Origin: Acidobacteriota bacterium | GTDB lineage: Bacteria; Acidobacteriota; Terriglobia; Terriglobales; SCQP01 | Direction: 5' to 3' | DNA: 64,000 bases | Assembly (NCBI GenBank): GCA_027459505.1 | Contig: DAIDIE010000019.1 | Location: 62,001 to 126,000, forward strand | Shown here: positions 24,410 through 34,642 of the stretch, piece by piece | Numbering within the stretch: the stretch's first letter is position 1 | Layout of the letters: every line of letters starts with the position of its first letter | Position numbers and translations under genes: made by a program | Notes under the pieces: generated by a model | Databases searched by the model: none | Told to the model about the DNA's origin: nothing | The model's input: the letters and a program-made list of their open reading frames with translations, nothing else

Positions 24410-27400
24410 TCAGCGCCGTCGATGCCGGAAGTGAAATGACATCGAGTAGATGCCGAACTGGTCGCGGCTGAGCGCCAGGCCCAGGTGCTTGCTGATGGTC
24501 CACTCGACCCGGATGATGTCCTGCGAGCTGGTGGTCATGTTTTGCGTGTAGACCAGCGTCAGGTTGCGTGACACCTGCTGCTTGATGGTGACTGTGCCGC
24601 TGCCGGTCGATCCGGCGTTGCCCCCCAGATTGGGATTGACCTGTATTTGTGTCACCCCGAACAGCCGCTGCAGCCGGCTGGCGACGATGTTGCTCAGCGC
24701 CTGCCCCAGTAACTGTTCGCCCTGTCCGACGAACGTGGTGGCGGACTGCTGGCTGACCACTGCCTGGTGTTCCGCTGTCTGGCCCGTCGCCAGCAGCGAG
24801 ATGATGTCGGTATTGGAAAGCGGCGGGTCGCTGCGGTAGGTGACGTTCAGTTTGTCCACCGGGCCGGTCACGTTCAGCGTGATGTTGTACTGCTGAACCG
24901 TCGTGCTGAGCGCCACGTCGAGATCGGGGTCGATGCGGAAGGGATTATCAAAGCTCACCAGCCCCTTGCTGACCGTGTACTTGTTGCCGGCGAATTGAAT
25001 CTGACCCTGCTCGGCATTTACGCGGCCAATCACCACGGGGCTTCCGGCGGTGCCCTGGATATGCAGATCGGCCGCCATCTGCACGCTGGCAATGCTGCTG
25101 GCAAAGCCCACCTGGGGCCCGGTAATGAAATGCACGTTCAAGCGGATGTGCGACAGGAAAGCGTTGGGAGGCGCGCTGGCGGCCGAAGATGTGCGGTTAT
25201 TCGCCAGGGCCACGGCCAAGTCGAACTGCGGGGTGAGCGCCAGTCGCGTGAGCTCGACATCTCCGGAGACCAGTCCGGATGACTGCGTCCCGGTCAGTGT
25301 GAGGTTGAGATCGTTGGTGACGCTCACCCCCTGGTAGAGCAGCCTGAGGTTGCGGCCAACGGCGGTCAGGTTATAGGCCATCCGGCCGGCGTTGTAGACG
25401 CCATAGCCCAGCACGCGTAACGTTCCCCCTCCCGTCTGGGCGGTGAGGTGGTCAATGTCCACGCGGTTACCGCTGAAGCGCAGCAATCCTTCAATGCGAT
25501 CAAACGCCACCGGCAACCCCTCCTGGGCAACGCTGGCGTCTTTGACCTCCACAGTGCCGTCAATCATCGGTTGGCGCAGCGTGCCGCTGAGGTCGGCATT
25601 CATCACCAACTCGCCGGAGGAATGCGTTTTGGCGCTCAGCGCGTGCAGCAAAGCCAGATTCAAGTTCCCTTGGGCGCGAAAAGCGATGGGGCCCACCTTG
25701 CGCAGTTGCGCCGTGCCGGCGAACGCAATATCGGTATCGGTGCCCACAATATGGGAGGACGCCAGGGTCAGCACGCCATTGGCCACCGTGGCATGGATGG
25801 GGCCGGCGTTGGTCAAAACCACGTGTTCAATGGCGAGATGCACGGGGTTCAGCAGCGCGTCAGCCTGAATAGCTTTCGGATTCTGCAGCGGGCCCCTCAG
25901 CGTGATCACGCCGCCCACCTCGCTGTGTCCGGTAATGCGAACGTTGGTGAAGCGGCGCAGCAGCGCGTCGATATCGTAGTTCTGGAAGGTCAGGCGCGCG
26001 TTGGTGGCGTAAGGCGCGCTCAGGTTCACGCCGGCCACCGCCGCCAGCCGTCCGCCGGGCAATTGAATGACGCCATTCAGGTTGGCCACCTGGCCGTTGG
26101 AGACGACGCTGGCGCGAACCCTGCCCAGCGTCTCGCCGCCCGCACGGAGATTGCGTGTGTCCAACGTCAGCGTTCCCGAAGGATGGCGCAGCGTTCCCTG
26201 CGCTTGCAGCGTAAACAGCAGTTCGCCAGTGGGATGGAGCTTGGCGGAATTGACTACCGCAATGTCTTCAAGTTGAACGCCGGAGCTCGACAAATGAGCC
26301 GTCAGCGCGCCGCTATTGAGGGCATAGGAGCCGCTGCCGGTGATGAGGGAATGCCGCAGCGCGACGCGAATCTGGCTCGCGTGCACCACGCCTTGCACTA
26401 TGTTGAGTTGCGCGCTAACGGAACGGACGGGCTGGCCGGCGGCGATCACGTGGCTCGCCATGATCTGCCCGCTTCCGTTTGGGGCGGCTTTGGTACCCCT
26501 GATGTGCGCCTGAAAACTCACCATTCCACTGACCGGCAGCGTGGGTTTACCAATGATGGATTTCAGTTGCGCCACGCTCAGCGCCCGCCCCGCCGTGTTC
26601 AGATTCAGTTGGCTTTGATCCGTCAGCGCGTAATTGCTCAGGCCAACTGTTCCGGCTGCGGTGATTTGAGAGCCACCGTAACGGTAGAGCAGGCTTTGCA
26701 TGGTCAATCCCGAGCGCCCAATCGCACCCTGGAACTGCAACTGATCCGCCGCGTACTGGTTGAAATGCAAGCCGCTGGCTTGTACCGTGCCGGTGAAGTC
26801 CGGAGCGTTCAAAGTGCCGCTCAGTACCCCTGTCACGTTCGCACTCCCCGCCAGCCGCGGCGGCGGTTGCGGCGCGGTTATCGAAGCCAGCCATGGGGTA
26901 AGTTGGCTCAAGTCCGTGCTGGTGAATTGAACCTGCAGCCGTGAAGCGTGCGCGGCTACGCTTCCGTTAGCCTGCAACGAGGAGTTCGGCAATGCGAGCT
27001 GCAACTGTTGAATCGCTGCGGTTTGGCGGAACACGGCGACGCTGGCAATGAGATGCCCATTGACGGGAAGCGCCTGCGAGGTCCGGGCGGGCGCTTCAAC
27101 ATGGAGATCGACATGAGCCTGCAGATTGGGATTGAGCGGCCCCTGGGAAAACGCCTGGAAGCTGCCGTTCAATACGCCCGACAGAGGCCGGCTGATGTAG
27201 CGATGGACGCGCGCCCCACCCAGGCGAAGCAGGCGCGCCACTTCCATGCCGCTCACCGTTCCGCTCGCCCGCAGATTGCGCCAGTCAAGGTATTTGCCCT
27301 GCAGCGCAATGGTCCCGCCCAGCGCGAACACCTTCAAAGCGGGAACGGTCAATCCCGTGTTGGACGCCCGGAAGCTGCCGCCCGCGCTGAGCGCGCCAAG

Positions 27401-28333
27401 GCCCTGGGGGGCGGAACGCAGCCGCAGGTCGTTGGCCGCGACGATTCCGCTAATCTGCCACTTCCCCGCCTGGTACCGAACCGTCCCGGTAATGACCGCG
27501 CTGCCGGCGCGCAGGGCGTTGCCGCGCTGCAGGGCGCTCCAGCGCGCCAGGTCGCCTTCCAGGTGAAACCCGCCGCTCACCGTGGGCGCGGACAGGTTGT
27601 GCACCATCAGTTCGGCGTTGAGGGCGCTGTTCTCCCCCTCCAAATGCACCGCATCCAGCCGCAAGTCATTGGGCCAGAGCGCAAAGTTGAAGCGCGCGCT
27701 GTGAAAGACCGGAAGCACCGTTCCGTAGGTGATCGAACTGGCGCCATAGCTTACGCGGCCGGTGTAGTAGCCGCCGGGGTTGGGACCGCTGTGATAGCCC
27801 AAAGTAACCCCGAGGTTGTGGAAGTCTCCCTCCAGCGGAATGGTGCGGTCCTGCAGTCTCAGTTCCCCCCGCTGGACCTGTAATTGCTGAATGCCCAATT
27901 GGAACAGTGTCTCCGCGGGCGGCCCTTGCGCGCCTTTGGCGGGAGGCGCCGGCAAATTGCTTTCCCCATCCGGCATGACGTAGACATGCAGTTCGGGATG
28001 ATCGACAAAGACCTGCCGCAGATCGACTCCGGCATGGAGCAGAGAGGTCAGGGTGAGGCCCAAGTAGAGGTGTCGAATTTGCGCGAAGGGCTGTTCGCCG
28101 GCAGGCTCCTTGCCGTGCAGCACCACATTGCGCATGTCGATGGCCAGCGGGCGAAACGAAAAATGAAACTGTCCAACCGTGACGCGCGCCCCGGTCTTGC
28201 CCTGCAGTTGGGCGATCACGATGCCGCGCATGATCCGCTGAAAGCGGGGCGAATGCAGAAAAATCGCCGTGGCGGCGGCAAGCGCCAGCAGCAGCGCCAC
28301 CAACCCCAGCAGCAGTTTTCGCCAGTGTCTCAT
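24410..28333 (-). CDS. tamB: TamB-like AsmA-superfamily envelope protein
   Basis: The 1,307-aa protein has an N-terminal membrane anchor (LLLGLVALLLALAAATAIF) and a very long repetitive beta-rich region. The C-terminal TamB domain includes GSPVVIGRVNAEQGQIQFAGNKY, YRSDPPLSNTDIISLLATGQ and LGLALSRDQFGIYSMSF. TamB bridges the inner and outer membranes, helps outer-membrane assembly and probably carries phospholipids. It is the last gene of a bamA-surA-tamB run, 14 bases after the SurA-like gene. Confidence 0.92.
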   Translation of the reverse strand: MRHWRKLLLGLVALLLALAAATAIFLHSPRFQRIMRGIVIAQLQGKTGARVTVGQFHFSFRPLAIDMRNVVLHGKEPAGEQPFAQIRHLYLGLTLTSLLHAGVDLRQVFVDHPELHVYVMPDGESNLPAPPAKGAQGPPAETLFQLGIQQLQVQRGELRLQDRTIPLEGDFHNLGVTLGYHSGPNPGGYYTGRVSYGASSITYGTVLPVFHSARFNFALWPNDLRLDAVHLEGENSALNAELMVHNLSAPTVSGGFHLEGDLARWSALQRGNALRAGSAVITGTVRYQAGKWQISGIVAANDLRLRSAPQGLGALSAGGSFRASNTGLTVPALKVFALGGTIALQGKYLDWRNLRASGTVSGMEVARLLRLGGARVHRYISRPLSGVLNGSFQAFSQGPLNPNLQAHVDLHVEAPARTSQALPVNGHLIASVAVFRQTAAIQQLQLALPNSSLQANGSVAAHASRLQVQFTSTDLSQLTPWLASITAPQPPPRLAGSANVTGVLSGTLNAPDFTGTVQASGLHFNQYAADQLQFQGAIGRSGLTMQSLLYRYGGSQITAAGTVGLSNYALTDQSQLNLNTAGRALSVAQLKSIIGKPTLPVSGMVSFQAHIRGTKAAPNGSGQIMASHVIAAGQPVRSVSAQLNIVQGVVHASQIRVALRHSLITGSGSYALNSGALTAHLSSSGVQLEDIAVVNSAKLHPTGELLFTLQAQGTLRHPSGTLTLDTRNLRAGGETLGRVRASVVSNGQVANLNGVIQLPGGRLAAVAGVNLSAPYATNARLTFQNYDIDALLRRFTNVRITGHSEVGGVITLRGPLQNPKAIQADALLNPVHLAIEHVVLTNAGPIHATVANGVLTLASSHIVGTDTDIAFAGTAQLRKVGPIAFRAQGNLNLALLHALSAKTHSSGELVMNADLSGTLRQPMIDGTVEVKDASVAQEGLPVAFDRIEGLLRFSGNRVDIDHLTAQTGGGTLRVLGYGVYNAGRMAYNLTAVGRNLRLLYQGVSVTNDLNLTLTGTQSSGLVSGDVELTRLALTPQFDLAVALANNRTSSAASAPPNAFLSHIRLNVHFITGPQVGFASSIASVQMAADLHIQGTAGSPVVIGRVNAEQGQIQFAGNKYTVSKGLVSFDNPFRIDPDLDVALSTTVQQYNITLNVTGPVDKLNVTYRSDPPLSNTDIISLLATGQTAEHQAVVSQQSATTFVGQGEQLLGQALSNIVASRLQRLFGVTQIQVNPNLGGNAGSTGSGTVTIKQQVSRNLTLVYTQNMTTSSQDIIRVEWTISKHLGLALSRDQFGIYSMSFHFRHRRR

Positions 28334-28347
28334 CGCGTTTGCCGGCC

Positions 28348-29142
28348 TCAGCGCTGGGCGCCTTCAGGGGCCGCCTTAGGCGCATCCGGTTCTTCGATCT
28401 GAATTCTGGCATTAGTCCGCAACGCCGTCAGCCAGCGCGCTTGCAACTGCTGTAAGCGCCGCTGTTGCAGGATCTCGCGGATCTGCGTCCGCACGGTTGC
28501 CAATGGCGGCGTGCTTAGGTGCTGGCGCTGGGCCGCCGGCACAAAAACCTTCGCGTAATATTGCTGGATATCGGCCGGCGCGATGGCCAGTTGCAGGCGG
28601 AAGTACCCATTCAGAAAACTGACAATCGACAGTTGCTGCCGGAGAGATGCTTTGACCTCTTCGCCCGTGAGCTGATATTTCGCCAGGAGTCCGGCCCAGG
28701 CCACCGGGCCGCCCGCCAGTTTCACCAAATGCTCGTACTGGGTGCTCACCTCCCGCGCCGATGCCGCCGGGTAGCCATCTGCGCGCCGTTGTATCTGCAG
28801 CAAACGCAAATCGATGGACCGGTGCAGTGCCGTGCCGTACTCCTGCTGGGTGAGGGGCGCGGGTGCGGAGATCTCCGGGGCGCCTGTGGTGTTGAGCGCG
28901 GCGGAGAGCCGGGCAAACCGGGCGGCGTCCTCCACCTCGTTTTCGGTAATCGCCTGGTTATCGACTTCCGCGGCGATCTGGTCAACGACCGTGCCGCGCC
29001 GGCTGGGACCGCCATCCCCTTCATAGGGCGCGGTACTGGCCAGCACCGTCAGCACGGCAATGAATAGCAGCAGAAGAGCCAGCCAGCGCCCACGAGGCAG
29101 CCGGTCGGGGGTGCGGGCGTCGAATTGCGAGTGCAGGGCCAT
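28348..29142 (-). CDS. SurA-N-like periplasmic chaperone
   Basis: A membrane/signal segment (WLALLLLFIAVLTVLAS) is followed by a SurA N-terminal domain (VVDQIAAEVDNQAITENEVEDAARF). A helical C-terminal part follows. No parvulin peptidyl-prolyl isomerase domain is present, so it should act as a chaperone only. It lies four bases after the BamA-like gene, which supports a role in outer-membrane protein delivery. Confidence 0.82.
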   Translation of the reverse strand: MALHSQFDARTPDRLPRGRWLALLLLFIAVLTVLASTAPYEGDGGPSRRGTVVDQIAAEVDNQAITENEVEDAARFARLSAALNTTGAPEISAPAPLTQQEYGTALHRSIDLRLLQIQRRADGYPAASAREVSTQYEHLVKLAGGPVAWAGLLAKYQLTGEEVKASLRQQLSIVSFLNGYFRLQLAIAPADIQQYYAKVFVPAAQRQHLSTPPLATVRTQIREILQQRRLQQLQARWLTALRTNARIQIEEPDAPKAAPEGAQR

Positions 29143-29145
29143 GAT

Positions 29146-32100
29146 CTAAAACGTCTGTCCAATACTAAAGAAGAAGTTCCAGTGCTTCAGAGTGGTTGGC
29201 GGCGCCCATTGCGGATTCGTGCAATTACTGTTGTAAACAACGTTCTGAATCTGTGGTGGATTCAGGTTGTACCCCAAATCCAGCCGAATGGGGCCCACCG
29301 GAGTGTTGTAGCGCAGCCCCACCCCCAGGGTGTTGGAGGTGTAGTCGGGCTTCTCGGTGGAGCGCGCCTTAAAAACCAGCAGCGAATGCAGCACGGCGGG
29401 CAAAGTGGTGTAGACATTGCCCGCATCCCAAAACAGCACGCCGCCGACGTTCGGACCCAGCAGGGGATAGCGGAACTCCACGTTGTTGATAAACAGGGCG
29501 TTGCCGCCAATCGGAAAACCGGTAATCGGATCGCGCGGGCCGGCCTGGTCAATGGCGAAGCCGCGCAGGCTATCGGGACCGCCGCTGTAGAAGCGCTCCG
29601 GCAGCGGCAGCACATATTGCAATGAACTCACCGAACAGGGAACCACCGCCCCATTGGCGTTCAGGCACTGCCCGGCGCTGTTGACCACCGGGTCATTGGT
29701 GCTCACCAGCTTTTGCGGACCAAAGGGATGTTCAAACCCTATGCGTGTTGATCGTGCCAGCACGAATTTCCCTTTGCGGCCAAACGGGTAGTAGGTGGAG
29801 TTCTCGTAATAGAAGCGCGCGAAATCCGCGTAGCCACCAAAGCTCTTGGCAAGCGTTGCCACCGCGTTCTGATACATGCCGCGATGCGTGTTGAGCGGAT
29901 CATCGCGGTGGTCGTCGATAAAGTTGGCGCTGGCCTCCGCCAAATCCGCGGGCAACGACAGTACCGGTATCTCCGCGGGCGAGACCACGGGGTTGCGGAC
30001 GTCGGCCCGCCGGTAGCCCACATGGTAGATGAAGCGCACCGCGTGGCTTTTTTCGTCCTCCAGTTGCAATCCCGCCTCTTCGCGTATCGCCCGGAACGTC
30101 AGCACGTCGTAGGAGTCGTCGTACAACGTGGTCGCATCCAGCTTCAGGCTGTTGTCGTTCAGAAACCGGGGTATGTCATAGGAGAGCAGGGCGCGCTTAT
30201 GCAGCGATCCGTAGTTGCCATCCAGGGAAAGCGTCTGCGGCCGCCCGGTCACCGCCAGGCGTGTGACTCCAAACGACAGCAGCGGCGACCAGCCCGCGCT
30301 CCCCTGATAAACCGGGGTGTCGCTGGTAGCCGTCGAGTAGGTGGGGCAGGCCAGATCCTGGTTGCTGGCGCGCCCGGCGCCGCTCTGGTATTGAAAGCCG
30401 ACGCCTTCGGTGAAGGTGTAGCGTCGCGCCTCGTGCACCGAGACCAGCACGTTCTTGCGGCTTTCCATGCCGTTGGGATTCTCCACGGAAACCGCGACAT
30501 CGGTGAATACTCCGGTACGGTAAAGGCGGCGCTGAGTATTCAGCATGGCGGCCTGGCTGAGGGGGGCGCCGGCCTGCACGCTCAAGCGCTGTCCCACCAC
30601 GCGCGGCTTGACGAAGCGGGTGCCGCTCACATACACATTGTTCACCGAGAACTGCCGTCCCTCGGTGATGGCAAACGAGACGTCTTCCAGGTTCTTTCCC
30701 TTCACCGGGATGGCTTGCGTGGTGCAATGCGCCTCAAGGTAGCCGTGATCGAAGTAGTACTGCAGCACCTGATCGCGGTCGGTGGCCAGATTCACGCGCG
30801 AGTAGGGCTGTTGCGGGGCGGTGGTTAACAGGCCTTCAATAGCCGCGGTGGATACCGCCTTGTTCCCCTGCACCGCGAGCTTGCGCACCAGCGTCTGCGG
30901 ACCTTCCACGATGTTGTAGGTCACGGCCAGATGGTTCTTGCGCCCCTGGAAGTGGCGGTTCAGCACGGGAGTGACCTTCACATCCTGAAAGCCGTTGGCC
31001 TGGTACTGTCCCGTGATGGCGCTCGCGTCGTCGTCCATCATGCCGGTGTTGAAATGACCGCGGCCGCCGGGAATGATATTGGGAATGAACAGGCTTTCCG
31101 GCCGCACCGCGACCAAGTCACGCAGATCATCGGAGCTGAAGTACTTGTTGCCGCGGAAGCGGATCGTCTGCAGCGTTTCGCGCGGCCCGAGATTGATGAG
31201 GTAGATGATGTTGAGTTGGCTGGAACTGGGCTGGCGGCGCTCGTAGTCCACGCGCGCCTGGAAATAGCCTTTGGACTGGAAATAATTCTGCAGGTTGGCG
31301 CGGCCTTCCTCGATCAGTTCGGCGTCGGCCGCATGCTCCTGAAAAACGGGCACTTCGCGCTTCAGCGTCCGCCGCCCCACCTTGGCGCCTTCGGCGCTGA
31401 TGCTGACCTGGGGTCCCGCATCCACCTTGATGGTGAGGTCGGCGCGATTGCTGGCGCGGTGGTACTGCGGCCGCAACAGCCGCACCCTGGCGGCCAGGTG
31501 CTGACGCTTGGCGTAATAGCTCTGAATACGGCTGAGAGCTTTTTGCACGGTTGCTTGCGTGAGCTTTTGTCCAGGCTTCAACCTGCTGGCCGCCAGCAGG
31601 GCGTTGGCGGGCAACAATGTCGCGCCCAGCACCCGCACTGTTCCTACCCGGGCTAAGGGGCCGGCTGTAATGAGAAGCGTAATGCGCGCCTGCGAGCCCG
31701 GTTGCAAAACGGTTTTAGCCGAGACCTTGGCCTGGTAGTAGCCGTAGCTACGCAACCGCGCCTGAATGTTTTCCCCCGCCTCGCTCACCTCGTCGGGCGA
31801 GTACAGCTTGCCGGGCTCCAGCCCGCTGGCGTCGAACAACTCCGAATCGGTGGCCGGCGAGGGGGCGCCGAAAACGCGCACCGTGCCATTGAAGTAGTTG
31901 GGCGTGGTTTCAAACACCAGCCGCACCCCTCCCGTCGCCGGGTACTCTACCGCCCGCACAGTGGCGAACTCCCCGCTGGCGAACAGCCGTTCAATACTTT
32001 GCCGGATGGCCACCGGCGACGCCGGCGCGTTGATCTGCTGCGAAACGCGGCCGATAAACTGCGACTCGGGGCGGTCCGGCGGCGGTTGCACGGCGATCGA

Positions 32101-32319
32101 CACCACGAGCGGCGCGCTTTGGGCGCAAAGGGGCACAACAGAACCGGCCAGCAGCAAGAGCAGAGATGTGAACAGCAGCGCGGCGCCAGCCAGGCTCGCC
32201 GCGGCGCGTCCGCACCCCACCCGCTTCTCCGGGCGGCCACAGCCAGCATGAAGGCCTTTCCGGAGCAGAGTGGAAGTCCGGCCGAAGCCGCTTCTGTTTG
32301 CCGCCCACGCAATCGTCAA
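29146..32319 (-). CDS. BamA/TamA-family outer-membrane assembly protein (Omp85)
   Basis: The 1,057-aa protein has a signal segment ([20 protein letters not shown]), about five POTRA domains, and a C-terminal Omp85 barrel. [16 protein letters not shown] is the conserved L6 loop (VRGF/Y-like, here LRGF), and the last strand is [17 protein letters not shown] appears as [14 protein letters not shown]. It inserts barrel proteins into the outer membrane. The N-terminus is unsure because TTG 32319 has no good ribosome site and shorter starts exist. It could be a TamA-like paralogue, since tamB is in the same run. Confidence 0.9.
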   Translation of the reverse strand: MTIAWAANRSGFGRTSTLLRKGLHAGCGRPEKRVGCGRAAASLAGAALLFTSLLLLLAGSVVPLCAQSAPLVVSIAVQPPPDRPESQFIGRVSQQINAPASPVAIRQSIERLFASGEFATVRAVEYPATGGVRLVFETTPNYFNGTVRVFGAPSPATDSELFDASGLEPGKLYSPDEVSEAGENIQARLRSYGYYQAKVSAKTVLQPGSQARITLLITAGPLARVGTVRVLGATLLPANALLAASRLKPGQKLTQATVQKALSRIQSYYAKRQHLAARVRLLRPQYHRASNRADLTIKVDAGPQVSISAEGAKVGRRTLKREVPVFQEHAADAELIEEGRANLQNYFQSKGYFQARVDYERRQPSSSQLNIIYLINLGPRETLQTIRFRGNKYFSSDDLRDLVAVRPESLFIPNIIPGGRGHFNTGMMDDDASAITGQYQANGFQDVKVTPVLNRHFQGRKNHLAVTYNIVEGPQTLVRKLAVQGNKAVSTAAIEGLLTTAPQQPYSRVNLATDRDQVLQYYFDHGYLEAHCTTQAIPVKGKNLEDVSFAITEGRQFSVNNVYVSGTRFVKPRVVGQRLSVQAGAPLSQAAMLNTQRRLYRTGVFTDVAVSVENPNGMESRKNVLVSVHEARRYTFTEGVGFQYQSGAGRASNQDLACPTYSTATSDTPVYQGSAGWSPLLSFGVTRLAVTGRPQTLSLDGNYGSLHKRALLSYDIPRFLNDNSLKLDATTLYDDSYDVLTFRAIREEAGLQLEDEKSHAVRFIYHVGYRRADVRNPVVSPAEIPVLSLPADLAEASANFIDDHRDDPLNTHRGMYQNAVATLAKSFGGYADFARFYYENSTYYPFGRKGKFVLARSTRIGFEHPFGPQKLVSTNDPVVNSAGQCLNANGAVVPCSVSSLQYVLPLPERFYSGGPDSLRGFAIDQAGPRDPITGFPIGGNALFINNVEFRYPLLGPNVGGVLFWDAGNVYTTLPAVLHSLLVFKARSTEKPDYTSNTLGVGLRYNTPVGPIRLDLGYNLNPPQIQNVVYNSNCTNPQWAPPTTLKHWNFFFSIGQTF

Positions 32320-32447
32320 AAACCGCGCCCCTCAATCCAAAGTACCTGCTTGCCCTATGGTACAGATGAATCGACCTTTGCTGCCGGTTGCGCGTTGCCG
32401 ACTGGGGTAACCCTTGCGAGTCCAGCACCGCCAGCGGGAAACGGGCG

Positions 32448-32471
32448 CAGCCGCCCGTTTCTCCAACCCTG
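32448..32471. other. Hairpin in the BamA-YggX divergent region
   Basis: Ten-base arms GAAACGGGCG (32448-32457) and CGCCCGTTTC (32462-32471) enclose a CAGC loop. It lies in the leader region of yggX without a long T run. An attenuator or transcript-stability role is possible. Confidence 0.4.
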
Positions 32472-32592
32472 GTCCCGGCGCTGGTTCTACCGCGGCCCGC
32501 CCCTGCTATCCTCAATAGGAAGGGCTGCGCCCTCACCAGCATCGCTGCTGGCGGAGGCGTTGCGGCCGTTGTGCGTTTTGGAGTTGAAAACT

Positions 32593-32868
32593 ATGGCGCG
32601 GATGGTGAAGTGCGTGAAGTTGGGGCGGGAACTGCCTGGTTTGGAAGAGGCGCCCTGGCCCGGTGAACTGGGGCAGCGAATTTATGACAACGTCTCGGCG
32701 GAGGCCTGGAACCTCTGGAAGGAACACGCCAAGATGCTGATGAATGAGTACCGGCTGGCCCCCTGGACCGACGAGGCCCGCAACATGATCAATGAACAGC
32801 TCGAGCAGTTCTTCTTTGGTGAAGGCGCGCAATTACCGCCGGGCTTTGTCCCGCAGCGGGCCAAGTAG
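32593..32868 (+). CDS. yggX: YggX-family Fe(II)/oxidative-damage protection protein
   Basis: The 91-aa protein reads [20 protein letters not shown], then [33 protein letters not shown] and FFFGEG, the full YggX pattern with the conserved Cys. It limits oxidative damage to iron-sulfur clusters. The frame stays open upstream to 31702 but that part is antisense to the BamA gene and not YggX-like. Confidence 0.95.
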   Translation: MARMVKCVKLGRELPGLEEAPWPGELGQRIYDNVSAEAWNLWKEHAKMLMNEYRLAPWTDEARNMINEQLEQFFFGEGAQLPPGFVPQRAK

Positions 32869-32871
32869 CGC

Positions 32872-33732
32872 TCAACCGCCGCCCACGAAGCGCTCGATCT
32901 CCGCGGCGAAAAGCGCCGGCTGTTCCTCGAACATCAGGTGGCCAGTGCCGGGCAACAGCTTGAAACGGGCATTGGGCAGCGCCGCCGCCAGTTGCCGCCC
33001 GCTTTGTGGCGGAACCACCCGATCCAACTCTCCCCAGAGTGCCAGGACGGGCTGGTGTATTTCGCTCAACTGCTGCCGCAGCGCGAGCCATTCCCGCCGG
33101 TACTGACGCGCATAGGCCATGGCCGTACGCCAGGCGGTCCTCCCGCGTAACGAGGCGACGTAGCCCTTCATCACGTCTTTGGTCAATTGATGGGTATCCG
33201 TCCATACCTGCGCCAGGAAATGGCGCCGCAGCCACAGCGGTGAACGCGCGGAGACGGGAACCATCCAGGGCAGTACCCAGGGCCGCAGCAGAAGCGACTG
33301 GCGGAAACTGGGGTGGAAAAACGAACTGACCCCGCCGGCAATCACTACTTTGCTGACGCGCTGAGGCGCCAGCCGCGCCCAGGCCAGCGCAAAGCTTCCC
33401 GCCCACGAAACCCCCACCACCGTCACTTGCGCAAGGCTGCCAGAGGAGGTGTTGCCTCCAGCGGAGCCGCCCGCCCATTGTTCCAACGCCGCAGCGACGG
33501 ATTGCGGATCGTGATGCCAGCCGGGCAGATGCGCCGATCCCAGAATTCCCGGTAAATCCAGCGCAAAGACCCGGTAATGCCGGGCCAGCAACGGCATGAC
33601 ACGCCGGAAACAAAAGCTGCTGTTCATGAAGCCGGGCAGCAGCACCAGCGGCGCTCCCTGGCCGGCCTCGCGCCACTGCAGCCCTCCCCAGGGCATTGGG
33701 CGGGTCATGAGTGTGGGTTGGGAATCCGGCAT
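32872..33732 (-). CDS. Alpha/beta-hydrolase
   Basis: The 286-aa protein has the oxyanion loop LLPGFMN, nucleophile Ser in VGVSWAGS, Asp in LWGELDRVV and His in GTGHLMFEE. The nucleophile elbow is G-x-S-x-A rather than the usual G-x-S-x-G. The substrate is unknown. It converges with yggX, four bases between stop codons. Confidence 0.85.
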   Translation of the reverse strand: MPDSQPTLMTRPMPWGGLQWREAGQGAPLVLLPGFMNSSFCFRRVMPLLARHYRVFALDLPGILGSAHLPGWHHDPQSVAAALEQWAGGSAGGNTSSGSLAQVTVVGVSWAGSFALAWARLAPQRVSKVVIAGGVSSFFHPSFRQSLLLRPWVLPWMVPVSARSPLWLRRHFLAQVWTDTHQLTKDVMKGYVASLRGRTAWRTAMAYARQYRREWLALRQQLSEIHQPVLALWGELDRVVPPQSGRQLAAALPNARFKLLPGTGHLMFEEQPALFAAEIERFVGGG

Positions 33733-33866
33733 GGCAGAGCGGGTGGTGGGTGGCGGTGTTTTGTATACTGGTAAGCGCTCTCAAGCTCAGCGCATGCTGG
33801 CGAGCGTGTGGCCTGAGATCGATTCAGGTGCCGCGCCACACAAACATACAGGAGATTATCGTAGCC

Positions 33867-34637
33867 TTGTTTGCCCAAACCTCAGCCCCGGCCTATCTAC
33901 CTTATGTCGCGATCCCTATTGCCGCGGTTGGGGCTTGGCTGGTATGGAACTTCCGCCGCGGCGCCCAGAAACGCCAGGGGCATGCGCGCGAGCTCAAAGA
34001 GAAGGTGCTGCAGCCGCTGCGCCAGCAACTGGACGGCTTTTATCGCGGCCTGGTCACCACCCGGCAACCGGCGGTGGAGTACGTCGAGCCGGCGCAGCCC
34101 GGTGGGCACGCCATTCTGCGTCCGGTAACGCCTCCCGAGCTGGAAGACGCGCGCCTTTGGCCGGATGCGCGGCAACATCATTTCCCCGAGCTGCTGCAGG
34201 AATTTGAGGGCTTCAAACGCGACTTTCTCCGCCTCACCGCGGATCTTGCGGACTGGATTCCGGTGCTGGCCGCTGACCTGCATCAGGTCTCCGGATTGCC
34301 GGAGGGCGATCCCACCCAGACCTCCGCACCCTGTTTGAACAGCATCCGCCTCGCCCACTATATCTACCGGCGACATCACGGCATGGCCGACGCCGACCTG
34401 GTGGCCACGCCGGAAGGCGCGCTGCAGGCCGGCAGCGAGCTCTTTGGCCGCGGTACCGAGGCGCAGGCGCGGGCCTGCCGCGATGAAGTCGAGCACCTGC
34501 TGCGCAGCCGCCTGCCCGACAGCCTCGCCTTCCGCGAGCGTTTCACCAAACTGCAGGTGCAGCAGGATCGCATGCTTTATCACGCCGCCGTGCATATGAA
34601 CCGCCTGCGCGTCGACGGACCCTGCGGTCTGGCCTGA
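33867..34637 (+). CDS. Membrane-anchored hypothetical protein
   Basis: After one N-terminal membrane segment (YLPYVAIPIAAVGAWLVWNF), the roughly 256-aa protein is soluble, charged and mostly helical. It is not assigned to a family. The start is probably TTG 33867, with AGGAG 12 bases upstream. Longer frames to 33711 run antisense over the hydrolase start. It converges with egtD. Confidence 0.6.
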   Translation: MFAQTSAPAYLPYVAIPIAAVGAWLVWNFRRGAQKRQGHARELKEKVLQPLRQQLDGFYRGLVTTRQPAVEYVEPAQPGGHAILRPVTPPELEDARLWPDARQHHFPELLQEFEGFKRDFLRLTADLADWIPVLAADLHQVSGLPEGDPTQTSAPCLNSIRLAHYIYRRHHGMADADLVATPEGALQAGSELFGRGTEAQARACRDEVEHLLRSRLPDSLAFRERFTKLQVQQDRMLYHAAVHMNRLRVDGPCGLA

Positions 34638-34642
34638 GCGGT

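Noticed and set aside
25448..27883. Long plus-strand open frames
   Set aside because: Antisense to tamB, rich in Arg/Gln/Gly, with no recognisable domain; typical high-GC shadows.
31702..32592. N-terminal 297 codons of the YggX frame
   Set aside because: Antisense to the BamA-like gene and its leader; YggX proteins are about 90 aa and a clean MARMVKC start exists at 32593.
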